Shown in pieces: positions 34,401 through 42,243 of a DNA stretch of 64,000 nt. The translations under genes were made by a program, and so were the position numbers. The stretch comes from Phycisphaerales bacterium PN19_bin_20 (GTDB lineage Bacteria; Planctomycetota; Phycisphaerae; Phycisphaerales; UBA1924), in assembly GCA_021173225.1 (NCBI GenBank), contig JAJOLK010000017.1, forward strand, positions 1-64,000, given 5' to 3'. The notes under the pieces were generated by a model. That model was not told the DNA's origin, did not search any database, and was given only the letters and a program-made list of their open reading frames with translations. How positions within the stretch are numbered: position 1 is the first letter of the stretch; each line of letters starts with the position of its first letter.

Positions 34401-35128
34401 CTCGGGCCCTTTGACCCCACGCCCTCCTTGAGCACCTGCACCACCACCTCTTGCCCACGCTTGAAGCAGTCTTGGATCGGCGGACGGTCACGCCGCGGCG
34501 TCTTCTTGCCTACACGCTCGGTCGCGCCCTCGCCGTCCTCACCCGGAAAGTAGAACGGGTGCACGTCAGAGATGTGCAAAAACCCCGAGTGCTCAAGGCC
34601 AAAGTCGATGAACGCCGCCTGGATCGCAGGCTCCACGTTCGTCACACGCCCAACATAAATGTTCCCCACGTGCGAGACGCTGTCGCGACGCTCGCTGTAA
34701 AACTCGTCCAGCCGCCCGTTGTTCACCACCGCGATCCGGCACTCCTCGCCCGGCACGTAGTTGATGATCAGCTGACGCTTCCCGCCACGCTTGGGGTCGT
34801 GCCGTGGCTCGGCACGCTCGCGACGCTCGGGCTTCTCCGCCCGCTCGGGCTTCTCCGCCCTCGGCGCAGACGCCTTCTCGATAGCCCGCTCCGCAGCCGG
34901 ATCCGCCGTGCGCTCTGCCGCAGGCCCACTCTCGGGTACTCCCGCGCTCGCGCCGGCCTCGCCACCAGCAACCGCCTCAGGCTGGCTATTACGCGCGGCA
35001 GAATCGCCGCCCACCCCCGCGCTCGCGCCCGCGCCTGCGCCTGCGCCCTGCGCCCCAACCGGTGCTGACCCCATCGGCCCACCCTGCTCCGACGATCCGT
35101 CCTGTTTGCTCTGATTCATCTGTTCCAT
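31436..35128 (-). CDS. Ribonuclease E/G family endoribonuclease with long low-complexity tail
   Basis: A 1230-residue RNase E/G. The catalytic half (residues about 118-630) carries an S1 RNA-binding region split by a charged insertion (about 190-220), 'GRLVIDETEALVAIDVNSGK' (Asp430), 'GGIVINDLIDMR' (Asp473) and the Zn-link CPTC (531-534). The N-terminus (1-117) is Gly/Ala/Glu-rich. After residue 650 come an acidic stretch, Arg-rich clusters (about 700-710 and 797-810), a compact helical module (about 853-906) resembling an IF2 N-terminal domain, and a Gly/Arg/Gln tail (911-1230) with eight 12-nt repeats. The tail probably scaffolds RNA or degradosome partners, as in proteobacterial RNase E, but shows no recognisable known partner motif. 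The ATG at 35126-35128 follows AGAAGG. First gene of the rne-dxr-GT41 unit. Confidence 0.93.
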   Translation of the reverse strand: MEQMNQSKQDGSSEQGGPMGSAPVGAQGAGAGAGASAGVGGDSAARNSQPEAVAGGEAGASAGVPESGPAAERTADPAAERAIEKASAPRAEKPERAEKPERRERAEPRHDPKRGGKRQLIINYVPGEECRIAVVNNGRLDEFYSERRDSVSHVGNIYVGRVTNVEPAIQAAFIDFGLEHSGFLHISDVHPFYFPGEDGEGATERVGKKTPRRDRPPIQDCFKRGQEVVVQVLKEGVGSKGPSVTSYLSIPGRYLVMMPQMDRVGVSRKVEDEDLRKRMVAILDQLDLPEGFGFILRTAGLERNKTELKRDLAYLMRLQKDMERRRKGSTKPRLLYAESDLLLRALRDMLTADTDEVVIDSEAGLKRAARFMRVFSPRASTRLLHFKGQTPVFHALSVEEQIKTMYAREVNLPSGGRLVIDETEALVAIDVNSGKSRSAGDSEENAYQTNMEAVDEICRQLRLRDLGGIVINDLIDMRSAKHRREIEQKFNDILESDRARSTVLPISDFGVLELTRQRMRGSHESIHFHDCPTCRGRGMVQRPDSVAADALRELAALLDQARVAKAEMVVHPRIAGELLSSRRAHINRLERSSGKQLAIRLSDATPLDRVTFYAYDAQGNDLEIDRLPRPRPSDETLREWVDPDRDAETMGDDELDETPVMVDEDPLETGAGEDEPHLMEADPSTDTAGGDNFSLSSVTRKKKRRRGRGGRDEPERPAAKPPARPESRPESRPEPRPEARSGAQAEGGAQGAARGQAAGQAGAGASGTGPSGTGPSGAGSAGEGGPGGDGDGGEGGRRRRRRRRGRGRGREEGAPAQGGGGGTGPMDDNDEPVPGVPELNVPEPTAADLDPTLPMSVGRLSRLLRVRVQEVIGRCVDEGVPDEQVSDENAVMSAELEAQVRLWFARPTPDLSQAPSRRGHSGGGGGGRGGRGGGGSGASGGGASGGGHRREQSAANALGAPGINEGGPPGTSGPGINEGGPSMGGGASGAAAGGAEGADGLDDGPDDDGPDGGPEGGEGQAGGPGGEGGEGGGRKRRRRRRRRGGRGGGEGGGGGSGSGNGGGNGGSQGAEQGAPSGSSSDQGGATGGPTGGNAGQQSGGQQSGGGGGGGGRGRRDGPRDGPRDQRGQNDRGGGRPPSGSQTEPKSRAASMPPQGAPQGASQGASQGASQGASQGASQGAPQGGGQRAPSGGVPGGGAGGVPAKPAIRTLYGSSVRKLKPGQAGSIKRDE
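31580..31675 (-). repeat. 12-nt tandem repeat (8 copies) encoding Gly-Ala-Ser/Pro-Gln
   Basis: Eight contiguous units of gccctgtgatgc (plus strand) with changes in the outer copies run through the RNase E/G C-terminal tail. Each unit encodes four residues (GASQ or GAPQ), so copy-number changes preserve the frame. Inner copies are identical, which indicates recent expansion. Confidence 0.92.
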
Positions 35129-35590
35129 GGCCAAATGGCCCTTCTCAGCGGCAGCCTGCCGCGTGGGGCGCGCCGTGTACACGGGTGCTTCAGGTGTGGC
35201 CCTTGGCCCGCGGCCCCCGACGCACCAGCGGTGCGCCAAAGGCCAGGCTCCATCCACCAAAACCGCTCATCCCACGCCAAACACCCAAGGGGCGCTCGCG
35301 AAGGCCTGCGCGGCCGGGACGACACACCTCTCGGCGAGCGCATCCCGTCAATGGCGGTCCGCCCCCGATCTGCCCCGCTCACCCCGGTCAAGAAGTGGCG
35401 GCGCGTGCCGGCGGCGGTTGTCGGCCGAACGATCCCGACGCTTCGGCTCGGCGCGTGCGGTGCACAGCGGAGCGAGCCTGCCGTCGGGGCGGCCAAGGGG
35501 TCCTGAGGCACGGGCGTCACGCCTCGCGCCGGTTTGTCCGTCCGCTCCGGGGCAACGCGCCGCCGGCTCGGTGTTCCTGCCCCCGACGCG
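35129..35590. other. 462-bp region between ptsI and the RNase E/G gene
   Basis: This should contain the promoter and 5' leader of the RNase E/G unit (minus strand). Several open frames cross it on both strands, but none has a ribosome binding site or a recognisable family. I see no clear riboswitch or terminator. RNase E mRNAs in other bacteria are autoregulated through long leaders, so a leader role is possible but not shown. Confidence 0.45.
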
Positions 35591-37366
35591 TCACTCGACG
35601 GAACGCCCGTCGAACGCCTCGGGGATGATCTTGCGTGCCGTATCCCGCAGATATTGCTGGACCGCCACGTCGGAATCGAGGGTGCTGGCCTTGGCCACCA
35701 CCGCCTCGCACTGCGGGATCGTCACGCTCCGCACAAGCCGCTTCAAGGCCGGCAGCGCCGGGGCCGAGGCGGACAAGCTCCGCAGGCCCAATCCCAGCAG
35801 CAGCATAGCCTGCTCAAGGTCGCCGGCACTCTCCCCGCAGCATGAGACCGGGATCCCCGCCCCCTGCCGCGCGCCCGCCGCCGCCGTCACCGTCTTGCGC
35901 ACCAACGCCACCACCGCCGGGCTCGCCGGGTTGTACATAGACGCGACCAGCTCGTTGGTCCGATCGACCGCCAGCGTGTACTGCACAAGGTCGTTGGTCC
36001 CGATACTGAAAAAGTCGGCCAGCGGCGTGAACATTTCTGCGCACAAAGCCGCCGAAGGCACTTCGACCATCATCCCCACCGCAATCGCCCTATCAAACGC
36101 CTGACCCTCGTCCGCCAGGTCGTCCATCACCTCAAGCAGGAAGAACCGCGCACGCCGGAACTCTTCGGGCGTGGTCACCAGCGGGAACATTACCCGCACC
36201 GGCCCAAGCGCGCTCGCCCGCAGCACCGCACGCAACTGCCGCTTGAACATCCCCGGGTTCTGCAGGCAGTACCTGATGCTCCGGCATCCCAGCATTGGGT
36301 TCCGCTCAGGGTTCTCGCTCTGCCCCTGCGTGTACTTGTCCGCCCCAAGGTCCATCGTCCGGATCGTCAGCATCCGCCCACCCAGCGCTCGCACGCACGA
36401 CGCGTACGCCTCGTAGTGCTGCTCCTCGGTCGGCTCGCCGCTGCCCGCCAGGTACAGGTACTCCGTCCGGTACAGGCCCACGCCCGTGCCACCGGCCGCC
36501 AAAACACCGCCAACTTCCTGCGGAAACTCGATGTTCCCCAGCAGCTCCACGCCCACGCCGTCCAGCGTCACGCACGGAAGCTCGCGCAGATCGTCCAGCT
36601 TCAGCCTGAACAACCGGTCCCGCTCCTGGATCCGCCGGTACCGCGCCAGCGTCACCTCGTCGGGGTTCACAATCACCGCGCCGCTGTCGCCGTCAACAAT
36701 CACTGTCGAGCCCGACGCCGCACGCTCAGTCGCGCCCTTGGCCGCCACCACCGCAGGGATCGCCATCGCCCGCGCAAAGATCCCCGTGTGCCCCGTCTTG
36801 CCGCCCGCCTCGGTCACAAACCCCAGCACGCGCCCGCGCTGAAACCCCGCCGCCTGGCTCGGCGTCAGCTCCCGCGCCAGCACCACGCACGGGCCCGTCA
36901 TCGCCGCCAGCCGTGAGCTCGTCTCGCCAATCAGGTGCTTGAGCACCCGCGCGGCCAGATCATTGATGTCGTCAACCTTGGTCTTGAACGCACCCTCGCC
37001 CAGCGACCCAAACCGCTCGGCCAGGTGCTGCAGCGAGGCGTACACCGCGTACTCCGCCGTCACGCCCTCACGCCGAACCATCTCGATCATCGGGCCCGTG
37101 AGGCTCTTGTCCGCCAGCATCCCGATGTGGAACGCGAAGATCTTCGCCGCCTCGTCGCCCAGCTCGCCGCGCGTCCGGTCACGAACCGCCGCCAGGTCGT
37201 CGCGTGACGCCGCCAGCGCGCTCTCAAGCCGCTGCACCTCAACGCCCACAAGCTCGGGCGAAACCGACCGCCGCGCGATCCGGCGACGCTGATCGTCCAG
37301 GACAAAGACCTGGCCAATCGCCACGCCTGCCGACACCGGGATGCCACGCAGCTCCAGCATGTCCAC
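35591..37366 (-). CDS. ptsI: Phosphoenolpyruvate--protein phosphotransferase (PTS enzyme I)
   Basis: Enzyme I takes phosphate from PEP onto a His and passes it to HPr. The 591-residue product has normal length and order: an N-terminal HPr-binding/phospho-His domain with 'GGKTGHTGIFARAMAIPAVVA' (active His in TGHTG) and a C-terminal PEP-binding barrel with 'YLYLAGSGEPTEEQHYEAY', 'RTMDLGADK', 'NPMLGCRSIRYCL', 'FFSIGTNDLVQYTLAVDR' and the acid/base Cys in 'IPVSCCGE'. No HPr, EIIA or sugar permease gene is adjacent, so it may serve a regulatory PTS. The start is either the GTG at 37366 or the ATG two codons later. It lies 20 bp downstream of the RNase Z-like gene. Confidence 0.95.
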   Translation of the reverse strand: MDMLELRGIPVSAGVAIGQVFVLDDQRRRIARRSVSPELVGVEVQRLESALAASRDDLAAVRDRTRGELGDEAAKIFAFHIGMLADKSLTGPMIEMVRREGVTAEYAVYASLQHLAERFGSLGEGAFKTKVDDINDLAARVLKHLIGETSSRLAAMTGPCVVLARELTPSQAAGFQRGRVLGFVTEAGGKTGHTGIFARAMAIPAVVAAKGATERAASGSTVIVDGDSGAVIVNPDEVTLARYRRIQERDRLFRLKLDDLRELPCVTLDGVGVELLGNIEFPQEVGGVLAAGGTGVGLYRTEYLYLAGSGEPTEEQHYEAYASCVRALGGRMLTIRTMDLGADKYTQGQSENPERNPMLGCRSIRYCLQNPGMFKRQLRAVLRASALGPVRVMFPLVTTPEEFRRARFFLLEVMDDLADEGQAFDRAIAVGMMVEVPSAALCAEMFTPLADFFSIGTNDLVQYTLAVDRTNELVASMYNPASPAVVALVRKTVTAAAGARQGAGIPVSCCGESAGDLEQAMLLLGLGLRSLSASAPALPALKRLVRSVTIPQCEAVVAKASTLDSDVAVQQYLRDTARKIIPEAFDGRSVE

Positions 37367-37386
37367 TCGTCACGCCCGCCAGAGGA

Positions 37387-38463
37387 TCATGGCCGCGGGT
37401 CCGGATCACGCGCTGGACCACTGAACCGGCCACCAGCCCCACCAGCAGCCCCGCCCATCCCGCCGCCCATCCCGCCGCTCATGCCAGGCCCGCCCTCGCG
37501 CGGCTTGCTCCTAAACGGCCCCGCGCCAAACTTGCCACCACCCTTGACCTGCAACGGGTGCTCGCCAGCGTCCATCAACTGACGCTCGAACCGCTCCTTG
37601 TTCGCCTTCCCGTCCATCAAGAAGTGCACCTTCGCCGCCTTGTCACGCCCCAACGCCTTGACCAGGTTGCTCTTGGCCACCGCCAGGTTCGTCCGCCGCG
37701 ACACGTGCCCGATCACCATCGCCTGACACTCGGTAAACCGCAGCCACTCCACCAAGTCCGCCACGTGCAGGTGCATCCCAACCTTCGCACGCGCGCGGTC
37801 GTCAGGCTCGAAGAACGTCGTCTCCGCCAAAATCACCGGCGCCTTGCGCACGTCCTCACGCACCAGCGCCGGCGTCGGGATCGTGTCGAACACGTACGCC
37901 ACCAGCGGGATCTCGATCCAACGCGTGATCTCCGTGCCCTGACCCTTCAGCTCCGTCAGCTTCTCCTGCGGCAGGCCCACAAACTCGTCCTTCAGCTTGC
38001 TCCGTCGCTCGTACACCGAGTACCCGTAGGTCGGCACCGTGTGCTCGAGCGCAAAACCGCGCACGAACGTGTTGTTCTTGATCTCGTGCGTCTCTTCAGG
38101 CTCAAGCTCGATCAGGTTGTACGGCGTCTTCTGCCGCTCCAGATCGATGTACCCGTCCATCATCTTCCGAATCGCCGGCGCAATCGCCTTCGGGCAGATG
38201 ATGTTCCCGGGCCCCATCCCCTGAAAGTACCGCTGGCTGCAGTAGTACGCCAGACCACCGATGTGGTCCATGTGCCCGTGACTGATACACGCAAACTTCG
38301 CCGGCAGCATCGGCCGTGGGCACACCCCAAGGTCAAAGCACACGTCCAGCTCAGGCACCATCAGGCTCGTCGCCTCGCCAGCGATCGACGTGCCGACGAT
38401 CCGGTACGGAGGGATGTACAAAAAGCCGAGGCCGGGTTCACGAGCGGGGGGCTTGGGAAGCAT
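37387..38463 (-). CDS. Metallo-beta-lactamase fold hydrolase, RNase Z-like
   Basis: A 358-residue MBL-fold protein. The metal motif is 'ISHGHMDHIGGLAYY', with a later 'EHTVPTYGYSVYERR', 'YVFDTIPTPALV', 'ILAETTFFE' and 'AMVIGHVSRRT'. The order and the H-x-S-x-R motif resemble the tRNase Z branch, which cuts tRNA 3' trailers. Some RNase Z positions differ (ETTF in place of HEATF), so another phosphodiesterase role is possible. The C-terminus (about 310-358) is a Gly/Met/Pro-rich tail. It lies 20 bp upstream of ptsI on the same strand and is likely co-transcribed with it. It is divergent from the VTT protein gene. Confidence 0.85.
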   Translation of the reverse strand: MLPKPPAREPGLGFLYIPPYRIVGTSIAGEATSLMVPELDVCFDLGVCPRPMLPAKFACISHGHMDHIGGLAYYCSQRYFQGMGPGNIICPKAIAPAIRKMMDGYIDLERQKTPYNLIELEPEETHEIKNNTFVRGFALEHTVPTYGYSVYERRSKLKDEFVGLPQEKLTELKGQGTEITRWIEIPLVAYVFDTIPTPALVREDVRKAPVILAETTFFEPDDRARAKVGMHLHVADLVEWLRFTECQAMVIGHVSRRTNLAVAKSNLVKALGRDKAAKVHFLMDGKANKERFERQLMDAGEHPLQVKGGGKFGAGPFRSKPREGGPGMSGGMGGGMGGAAGGAGGRFSGPARDPDPRP

Positions 38464-38571
38464 CCGACGAACCTCCTTCGGGGGGCCTTCCGGCCCGTCC
38501 GGGGTGCTGCCTAGTCTGTGTCAGACCCGCAGGATAGCCACCCAAACCACCACCGCCACCACCCCGGCTCC

Positions 38572-39465
38572 ATGACTAATCCCACCAACCCCACCGACCT
38601 CACCAACCCTACCAGCTCCGCCAACGCCACCGGCTCCACCAGCGCCACCGGCTCCACCAGCGCCCGCGCGCCCGTCGGCGGTTGGGCCTTCCTCCGCAGC
38701 CTTGGGCCCATCGGCGTGCTCGCCGTCCTCTGGACCGCCGCCCCGCCGATCTGCTCGATCTTCCTCTTTGCCTACATGCCCACCATCACCGACTGGCTCC
38801 TTGCGCACCAAGGTCAAGCCGGCTTCGCCTACCAGATCAGCTTCGCGATCCTTGCCGGCATCGGCCTGCTGCCCACCTACGCGCAGTCCGGCCTCGGCGG
38901 TTACGCCTTCGGCTGGCAGGCCGGAATCCCTCTGGCACTCTCCGGATTCCTGGGCGCATCAGTCATCGGCTTCTTCATCGCCCGCGCCGTCTCGGGCGAC
39001 CGCGCCATGAAGCTCATCCGCGCCAACAAAAAAGCCACCTCCATCCGCGAGGCGCTTGTCAAAGACCGCCCCGGCATCCGCGGCCTGCTCGCCACCATCG
39101 CCATGGTCGCGCTGCTGCGCATGCCGCCAAACTCGCCCTTCGCCCTCACCAACCTCGCCATGGCCGCCGCGCGCGTCCCGCTGCTGCCGTTCGTCATCGG
39201 CACCGTCCTGGGCATGGCCCCGCGGACCGCCGTCGCCGTCGTCATCGGCTCGTTGGTCCAGGGCTCGCTGACGCGCGACACCCTCGACCAAGCCGCCCCG
39301 GCCTGGGTCTGGTATGTCGGGATCGCCCTGAGCCTGGCGATCTTCATCCTCATCGGGCGCATCGCCCAGCGCGCCGTTGAACGCGTCACCAACACCACGG
39401 CCCCCGCCACGCCCACGGCCCCCACCACACCCACGCCCACGCCCACGCCCACGCCGACACCCTGA
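38572..39465 (+). CDS. TVP38/TMEM64 (VTT domain) family membrane protein
   Basis: The ATG at 38572 gives 297 residues; a GTG at 38518 in frame gives 315 with a His-rich leader, and the choice is open. After a Thr/Ser/Asn-rich cytoplasmic leader there are about six hydrophobic segments. The VTT core 'GIGLLPTYAQSGLGGYAFGWQAGIPLALSGFLGASVIGFFIARAVSG' and the second re-entrant part 'LLRMPPNSPFALTNLAMAAARVPLLPFVIGTVLGMAPRTAV' are typical of DedA-like/SNARE-associated proteins. Members are implicated in lipid scrambling or membrane homeostasis. The C-terminus is a (PT)n tail from a short DNA repeat (about 39406-39463). Confidence 0.85.
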   Translation: MTNPTNPTDLTNPTSSANATGSTSATGSTSARAPVGGWAFLRSLGPIGVLAVLWTAAPPICSIFLFAYMPTITDWLLAHQGQAGFAYQISFAILAGIGLLPTYAQSGLGGYAFGWQAGIPLALSGFLGASVIGFFIARAVSGDRAMKLIRANKKATSIREALVKDRPGIRGLLATIAMVALLRMPPNSPFALTNLAMAAARVPLLPFVIGTVLGMAPRTAVAVVIGSLVQGSLTRDTLDQAAPAWVWYVGIALSLAIFILIGRIAQRAVERVTNTTAPATPTAPTTPTPTPTPTPTP

Positions 39466-39492
39466 CCGCGCCCGCCCACTACCGTTGCGATC

Positions 39493-39837
39493 ATGAGCCA
39501 GCCCAGCACCACCGCCCCGCGCCAGCTCACCGAGGCCGACGTGCTCCACGTTGCCCACCTCGCGCAGCTCGACCCCACGCCCCAGCAAATCACCCAATAC
39601 CGCGCGCAGCTTGGCTCCATCCTCGCCTATGTCGATCGTCTGGGCACCCTTGACCTCACCAACGTTGAGCCCATGAGCACGCCGCTTGAGGCCGCTCTCG
39701 ACCTCGCCGCCCCGCAGGCTGCCGACGCGCCAACCCCCCCACTGCCGCACGCCGCCCTGCTCGCGATGGCCCCGGCCATCTCGCACGAGCACTACCTCCG
39801 CGTGCCCAAGGTCATTGGCGACGGAGGTGCCGCGTGA
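39493..39837 (+). CDS. gatC: Asp/Glu-tRNA amidotransferase subunit C
   Basis: A 114-residue GatC, the small subunit that wraps around GatA and GatB in the tRNA-dependent amidotransferase. The N-terminal 'LTEADVLHVAHLAQLDPTPQQITQYRAQLGSILAYVDRLGTLDLTNVEPMSTP' matches the family along most of its length. It is slightly longer than usual (about 95-100) through an Ala/Pro-rich insertion. It overlaps gatA by 4 nt (GTGA), indicating coupled translation. gatB is not in the window. Confidence 0.94.
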   Translation: MSQPSTTAPRQLTEADVLHVAHLAQLDPTPQQITQYRAQLGSILAYVDRLGTLDLTNVEPMSTPLEAALDLAAPQAADAPTPPLPHAALLAMAPAISHEHYLRVPKVIGDGGAA

Positions 39838-41324
39838 CCGACTCACAATCAGCCGCACACGCACTGACCCCCGCCCACACACTCGCCCACCAAGTCCGCA
39901 CCGCCGCACGCTCCGCCGCCAGCATCACTGATGACGCCCTCGCCCGCATCGCGCGCGGCAACCCGCCCATTAACGCCCTGACGCAGGTCTTTGCCGACCA
40001 CGCCCGTGCTCGCGCCTCGCATATCGACGCGCTGGTCGCCGCGGGCCAAGACCCAGGCCCGCTCGCGGGCGTCCCCTTCGCCGTCAAAGAGAATATCTGC
40101 ACCACCTTTGGCCTCACCACCTGCGCCTCGCGCATGCTTGAGCACTACCGCTCGCCCTTTGACGCCACGGTCATCACGCGCCTGCTCGCCGCCGGCGCGG
40201 TGCCCATCGCCAAGGCTAACTGCGACGAGTTCGCGATGGGCGGCAGCACCGAAAACTCAATCTTCGGCCCAACCCGCAACCCCCACGATCACACGCGAGT
40301 CGCTGGCGGCAGCTCGGGCGGGTCCGCCGCCGCCGTCGCCGCAGGGCTCGTCCCTTTCGCGCTCGGCACCGACACCGGCGGCAGCATCCGCCAGCCCGCG
40401 AGCCACTGCGGGTGCGTCGGGCTCAAGCCCACCTACGGGCGCGTCTCGCGCTACGGGCTGGTCGCTTATGCCAGCAGCCTGGATCAGTGCGGCCCGCTGA
40501 CCACCAGCGTGTGCGACGCCGCGCTTATCGCCGCCGTGCTCTGCGGACCAGACGAGCACGACGCGACGTGCTCACCCGCGCCCAGCCCCGACCTGCTCAC
40601 GCGTCTTGAAGAGCCGCCCGAGGGCCTGATGTTCGGCATCCCGCGCCAATTGCTGCACCCTCCCGCCGGCACCGCCACCGGCAACTCACCGGGCGTGACG
40701 CACGCGCTCGCGCTGGCGATAAAGAAACTCGAAGCCGCTGGCGCACACGTCAAGCCCATTGACCTGCCCGCCAGCGACCACGCCATCGCCGCCTACTACC
40801 TGGTCGCTACCGCCGAGGCGTCAAGCAACCTGGCGCGGTTCGACGGCGTGCGCTTCGGGCACCGCGCAGAACTCTCACCCGGCGCCACCCTCGCCGAGCT
40901 TTACCGCCGCTCGCGCACCGAAGGGTTCAGCCCCGAGGTTCAGCGCCGCATCATGCTGGGCACCTACGCGCTCAGCAGCGGGTACTACGACGCGTACTAC
41001 CTGCGGGCGCTAAAGGTCCGGCGTTTGGTCAAGGCCGACTTCGACGCCGCCTTCGCGCAGGGCTGCACCGCCGTGCTTATGCCCAACGCGCCGGGCCCGG
41101 CCTTCCGCCTGGGCGAAAAGACCAGCGACCCGCTGAGCATGTACCTGCAAGACGTCTACACCGTCGGGGTCAACCTCGCGGGCCTCCCTGCCATCAGCGT
41201 CCCCTTCGCGCATGAGATCGGGCCCGACGGCACCGGCCTGCCCATCGGCTTGCAACTGGTCGGCCCGGCAATGGGCGAGGCCATGCTCCTGCGCGCCGCG
41301 CGCGTGCTTGAGAAGCTGGCATAA
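39834..41324 (+). CDS. gatA: Asp/Glu-tRNA amidotransferase subunit A
   Basis: The amidase subunit releases ammonia from glutamine to convert Glu-tRNA-Gln (or Asp-tRNA-Asn) to the amide. The 496-residue product has the Ser-cisSer-Lys triad: Lys in '[10 protein letters not shown]', Ser in '[14 protein letters not shown]' and Ser in '[11 protein letters not shown]', plus '[24 protein letters not shown]'. The start is a GTG overlapping the gatC stop. Since asnS is present at 20.7 kb, the main role is probably Gln-tRNA formation. Confidence 0.96.
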   Translation: MTDSQSAAHALTPAHTLAHQVRTAARSAASITDDALARIARGNPPINALTQVFADHARARASHIDALVAAGQDPGPLAGVPFAVKENICTTFGLTTCASRMLEHYRSPFDATVITRLLAAGAVPIAKANCDEFAMGGSTENSIFGPTRNPHDHTRVAGGSSGGSAAAVAAGLVPFALGTDTGGSIRQPASHCGCVGLKPTYGRVSRYGLVAYASSLDQCGPLTTSVCDAALIAAVLCGPDEHDATCSPAPSPDLLTRLEEPPEGLMFGIPRQLLHPPAGTATGNSPGVTHALALAIKKLEAAGAHVKPIDLPASDHAIAAYYLVATAEASSNLARFDGVRFGHRAELSPGATLAELYRRSRTEGFSPEVQRRIMLGTYALSSGYYDAYYLRALKVRRLVKADFDAAFAQGCTAVLMPNAPGPAFRLGEKTSDPLSMYLQDVYTVGVNLAGLPAISVPFAHEIGPDGTGLPIGLQLVGPAMGEAMLLRAARVLEKLA

Positions 41325-41468
41325 TCAAAGAACACCGCAGGTGTGCGCACAACCGCGCAGCTTAGCAAACCCTTGCTTACCGATCCCCCGCCACACGCCT
41401 TTGTGGCGGGCGAGAAGGCCCGCCGCAGCTCGGTGAGCTCGACCCGACCACAGCTACGGTCGGTGCCT

Positions 41469-41524
41469 TCGCAGCGGTCCTGAGCGATCGTGGCGGGTCG
41501 CTTTGAACTGCGCGTTTGAGCGCA
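41469..41524. repeat. Dispersed intergenic repeat, copy 2
   Basis: This is the partner of 3069-3126. 'gcagcggtcctgagcgatcg' and 'aactgcgcgtttgagcgcac' align to the other copy with a few substitutions and a short variable middle. It lies between the convergent gatA and phosphatase genes. Confidence 0.5.
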
Positions 41525-41544
41525 CAACCGCGCGGTTGCCACGC

Positions 41545-42162
41545 CTACTTCTTCGTGTCGAGCTCGCCCTGTTCGATCGCGCCGCCGAGCTTGACGGCCC
41601 GCTTGATCCGCTCGCTCCACTGCTGCACGTAGGGCTTCAGCTCGGGGTTGCGCGTGTCGTCGTGCTTGAAGTCAAACGCCTCGCTGTAGGTCTTGTCGAT
41701 CGGCGTGCCCTGCTCGATGTCGCGGTAAAACATCACGCACGCGCTGGTCCGCTGCGCGCCGGCGGCGCAGTGGATCAGCACCGGCTGCAGCTCGGGCTTG
41801 GCGATCAGGCGCAGGGCCGAAACGTAGTGCATCGGGTCGCCGGTCCCGTCGCCGTTGAGCTGGAAGCGGAAGCGGTTGACGCCCAGGGCCTCGGCGGTCT
41901 GCTGCGCGAGGCGCTCTTGCACCGAGCCGGGCTCGTACGCGCCAAGGTCGATGATCGTCTTGATGCCGTGGGCCTTGACCAGCGCGCTGGTGGCGGCGGG
42001 GGTCAGGCGGCCCGAGCGGTAGAGCTTGCTCTCTTCGACGACGCCGAAGTTGCGCGGGATCGCGTTGTCACGCAGGTTGAACCGCGCGGCCCACGCGCCC
42101 ATGACCACCAGGCTGGCAACCAGCAAAATCGGCCCGAGTTTGAAGGTGCGGCGAGAGCTCAT
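41545..42162 (-). CDS. Membrane-anchored Cys-based (dual-specificity-like) phosphatase
   Basis: A 205-residue protein with one N-terminal transmembrane helix (about residues 8-26, 'LGPILLVASLVVMGAWAA') and an extracytoplasmic phosphatase-like domain. The signature HCAAGAQRT (HCx5RT) matches protein tyrosine/dual-specificity phosphatases. 'YRSGRLTPAATSALVKAHGIKTIIDLGAYE' resembles the bacterial tyrosine-phosphatase/SIW14-like fold, in which an upstream Asp acts as general acid. The ATG at 42160-42162 is preferred over a TTG seven codons upstream. The substrate could be a phosphoprotein, phospholipid or inositol phosphate. It lies 21 bp beyond the terminator of the giant surface-protein gene. 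Confidence 0.82.
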   Translation of the reverse strand: MSSRRTFKLGPILLVASLVVMGAWAARFNLRDNAIPRNFGVVEESKLYRSGRLTPAATSALVKAHGIKTIIDLGAYEPGSVQERLAQQTAEALGVNRFRFQLNGDGTGDPMHYVSALRLIAKPELQPVLIHCAAGAQRTSACVMFYRDIEQGTPIDKTYSEAFDFKHDDTRNPELKPYVQQWSERIKRAVKLGGAIEQGELDTKK

Positions 42163-42181
42163 GGGGAAATAGTACGCGCGC

Positions 42182-42215
42182 AAATGAAAAGGGCCCCGGC
42201 GTGTGCCAGGGCCCT
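42182..42215 (-). terminator. Intrinsic terminator of the 1403-aa surface-protein gene
   Basis: On the minus strand, AGGGCCCTGGC-ACAC-GCCGGGGCCCT forms an 11-bp stem with one wobble and a 4-nt loop, followed by TTTTCATTT. The whole 34-nt element is identical to the one at 46634-46667. Confidence 0.92.
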
Positions 42216-42243
42216 TGCATGGGTTGGTGTTGGACCGGGCTCA

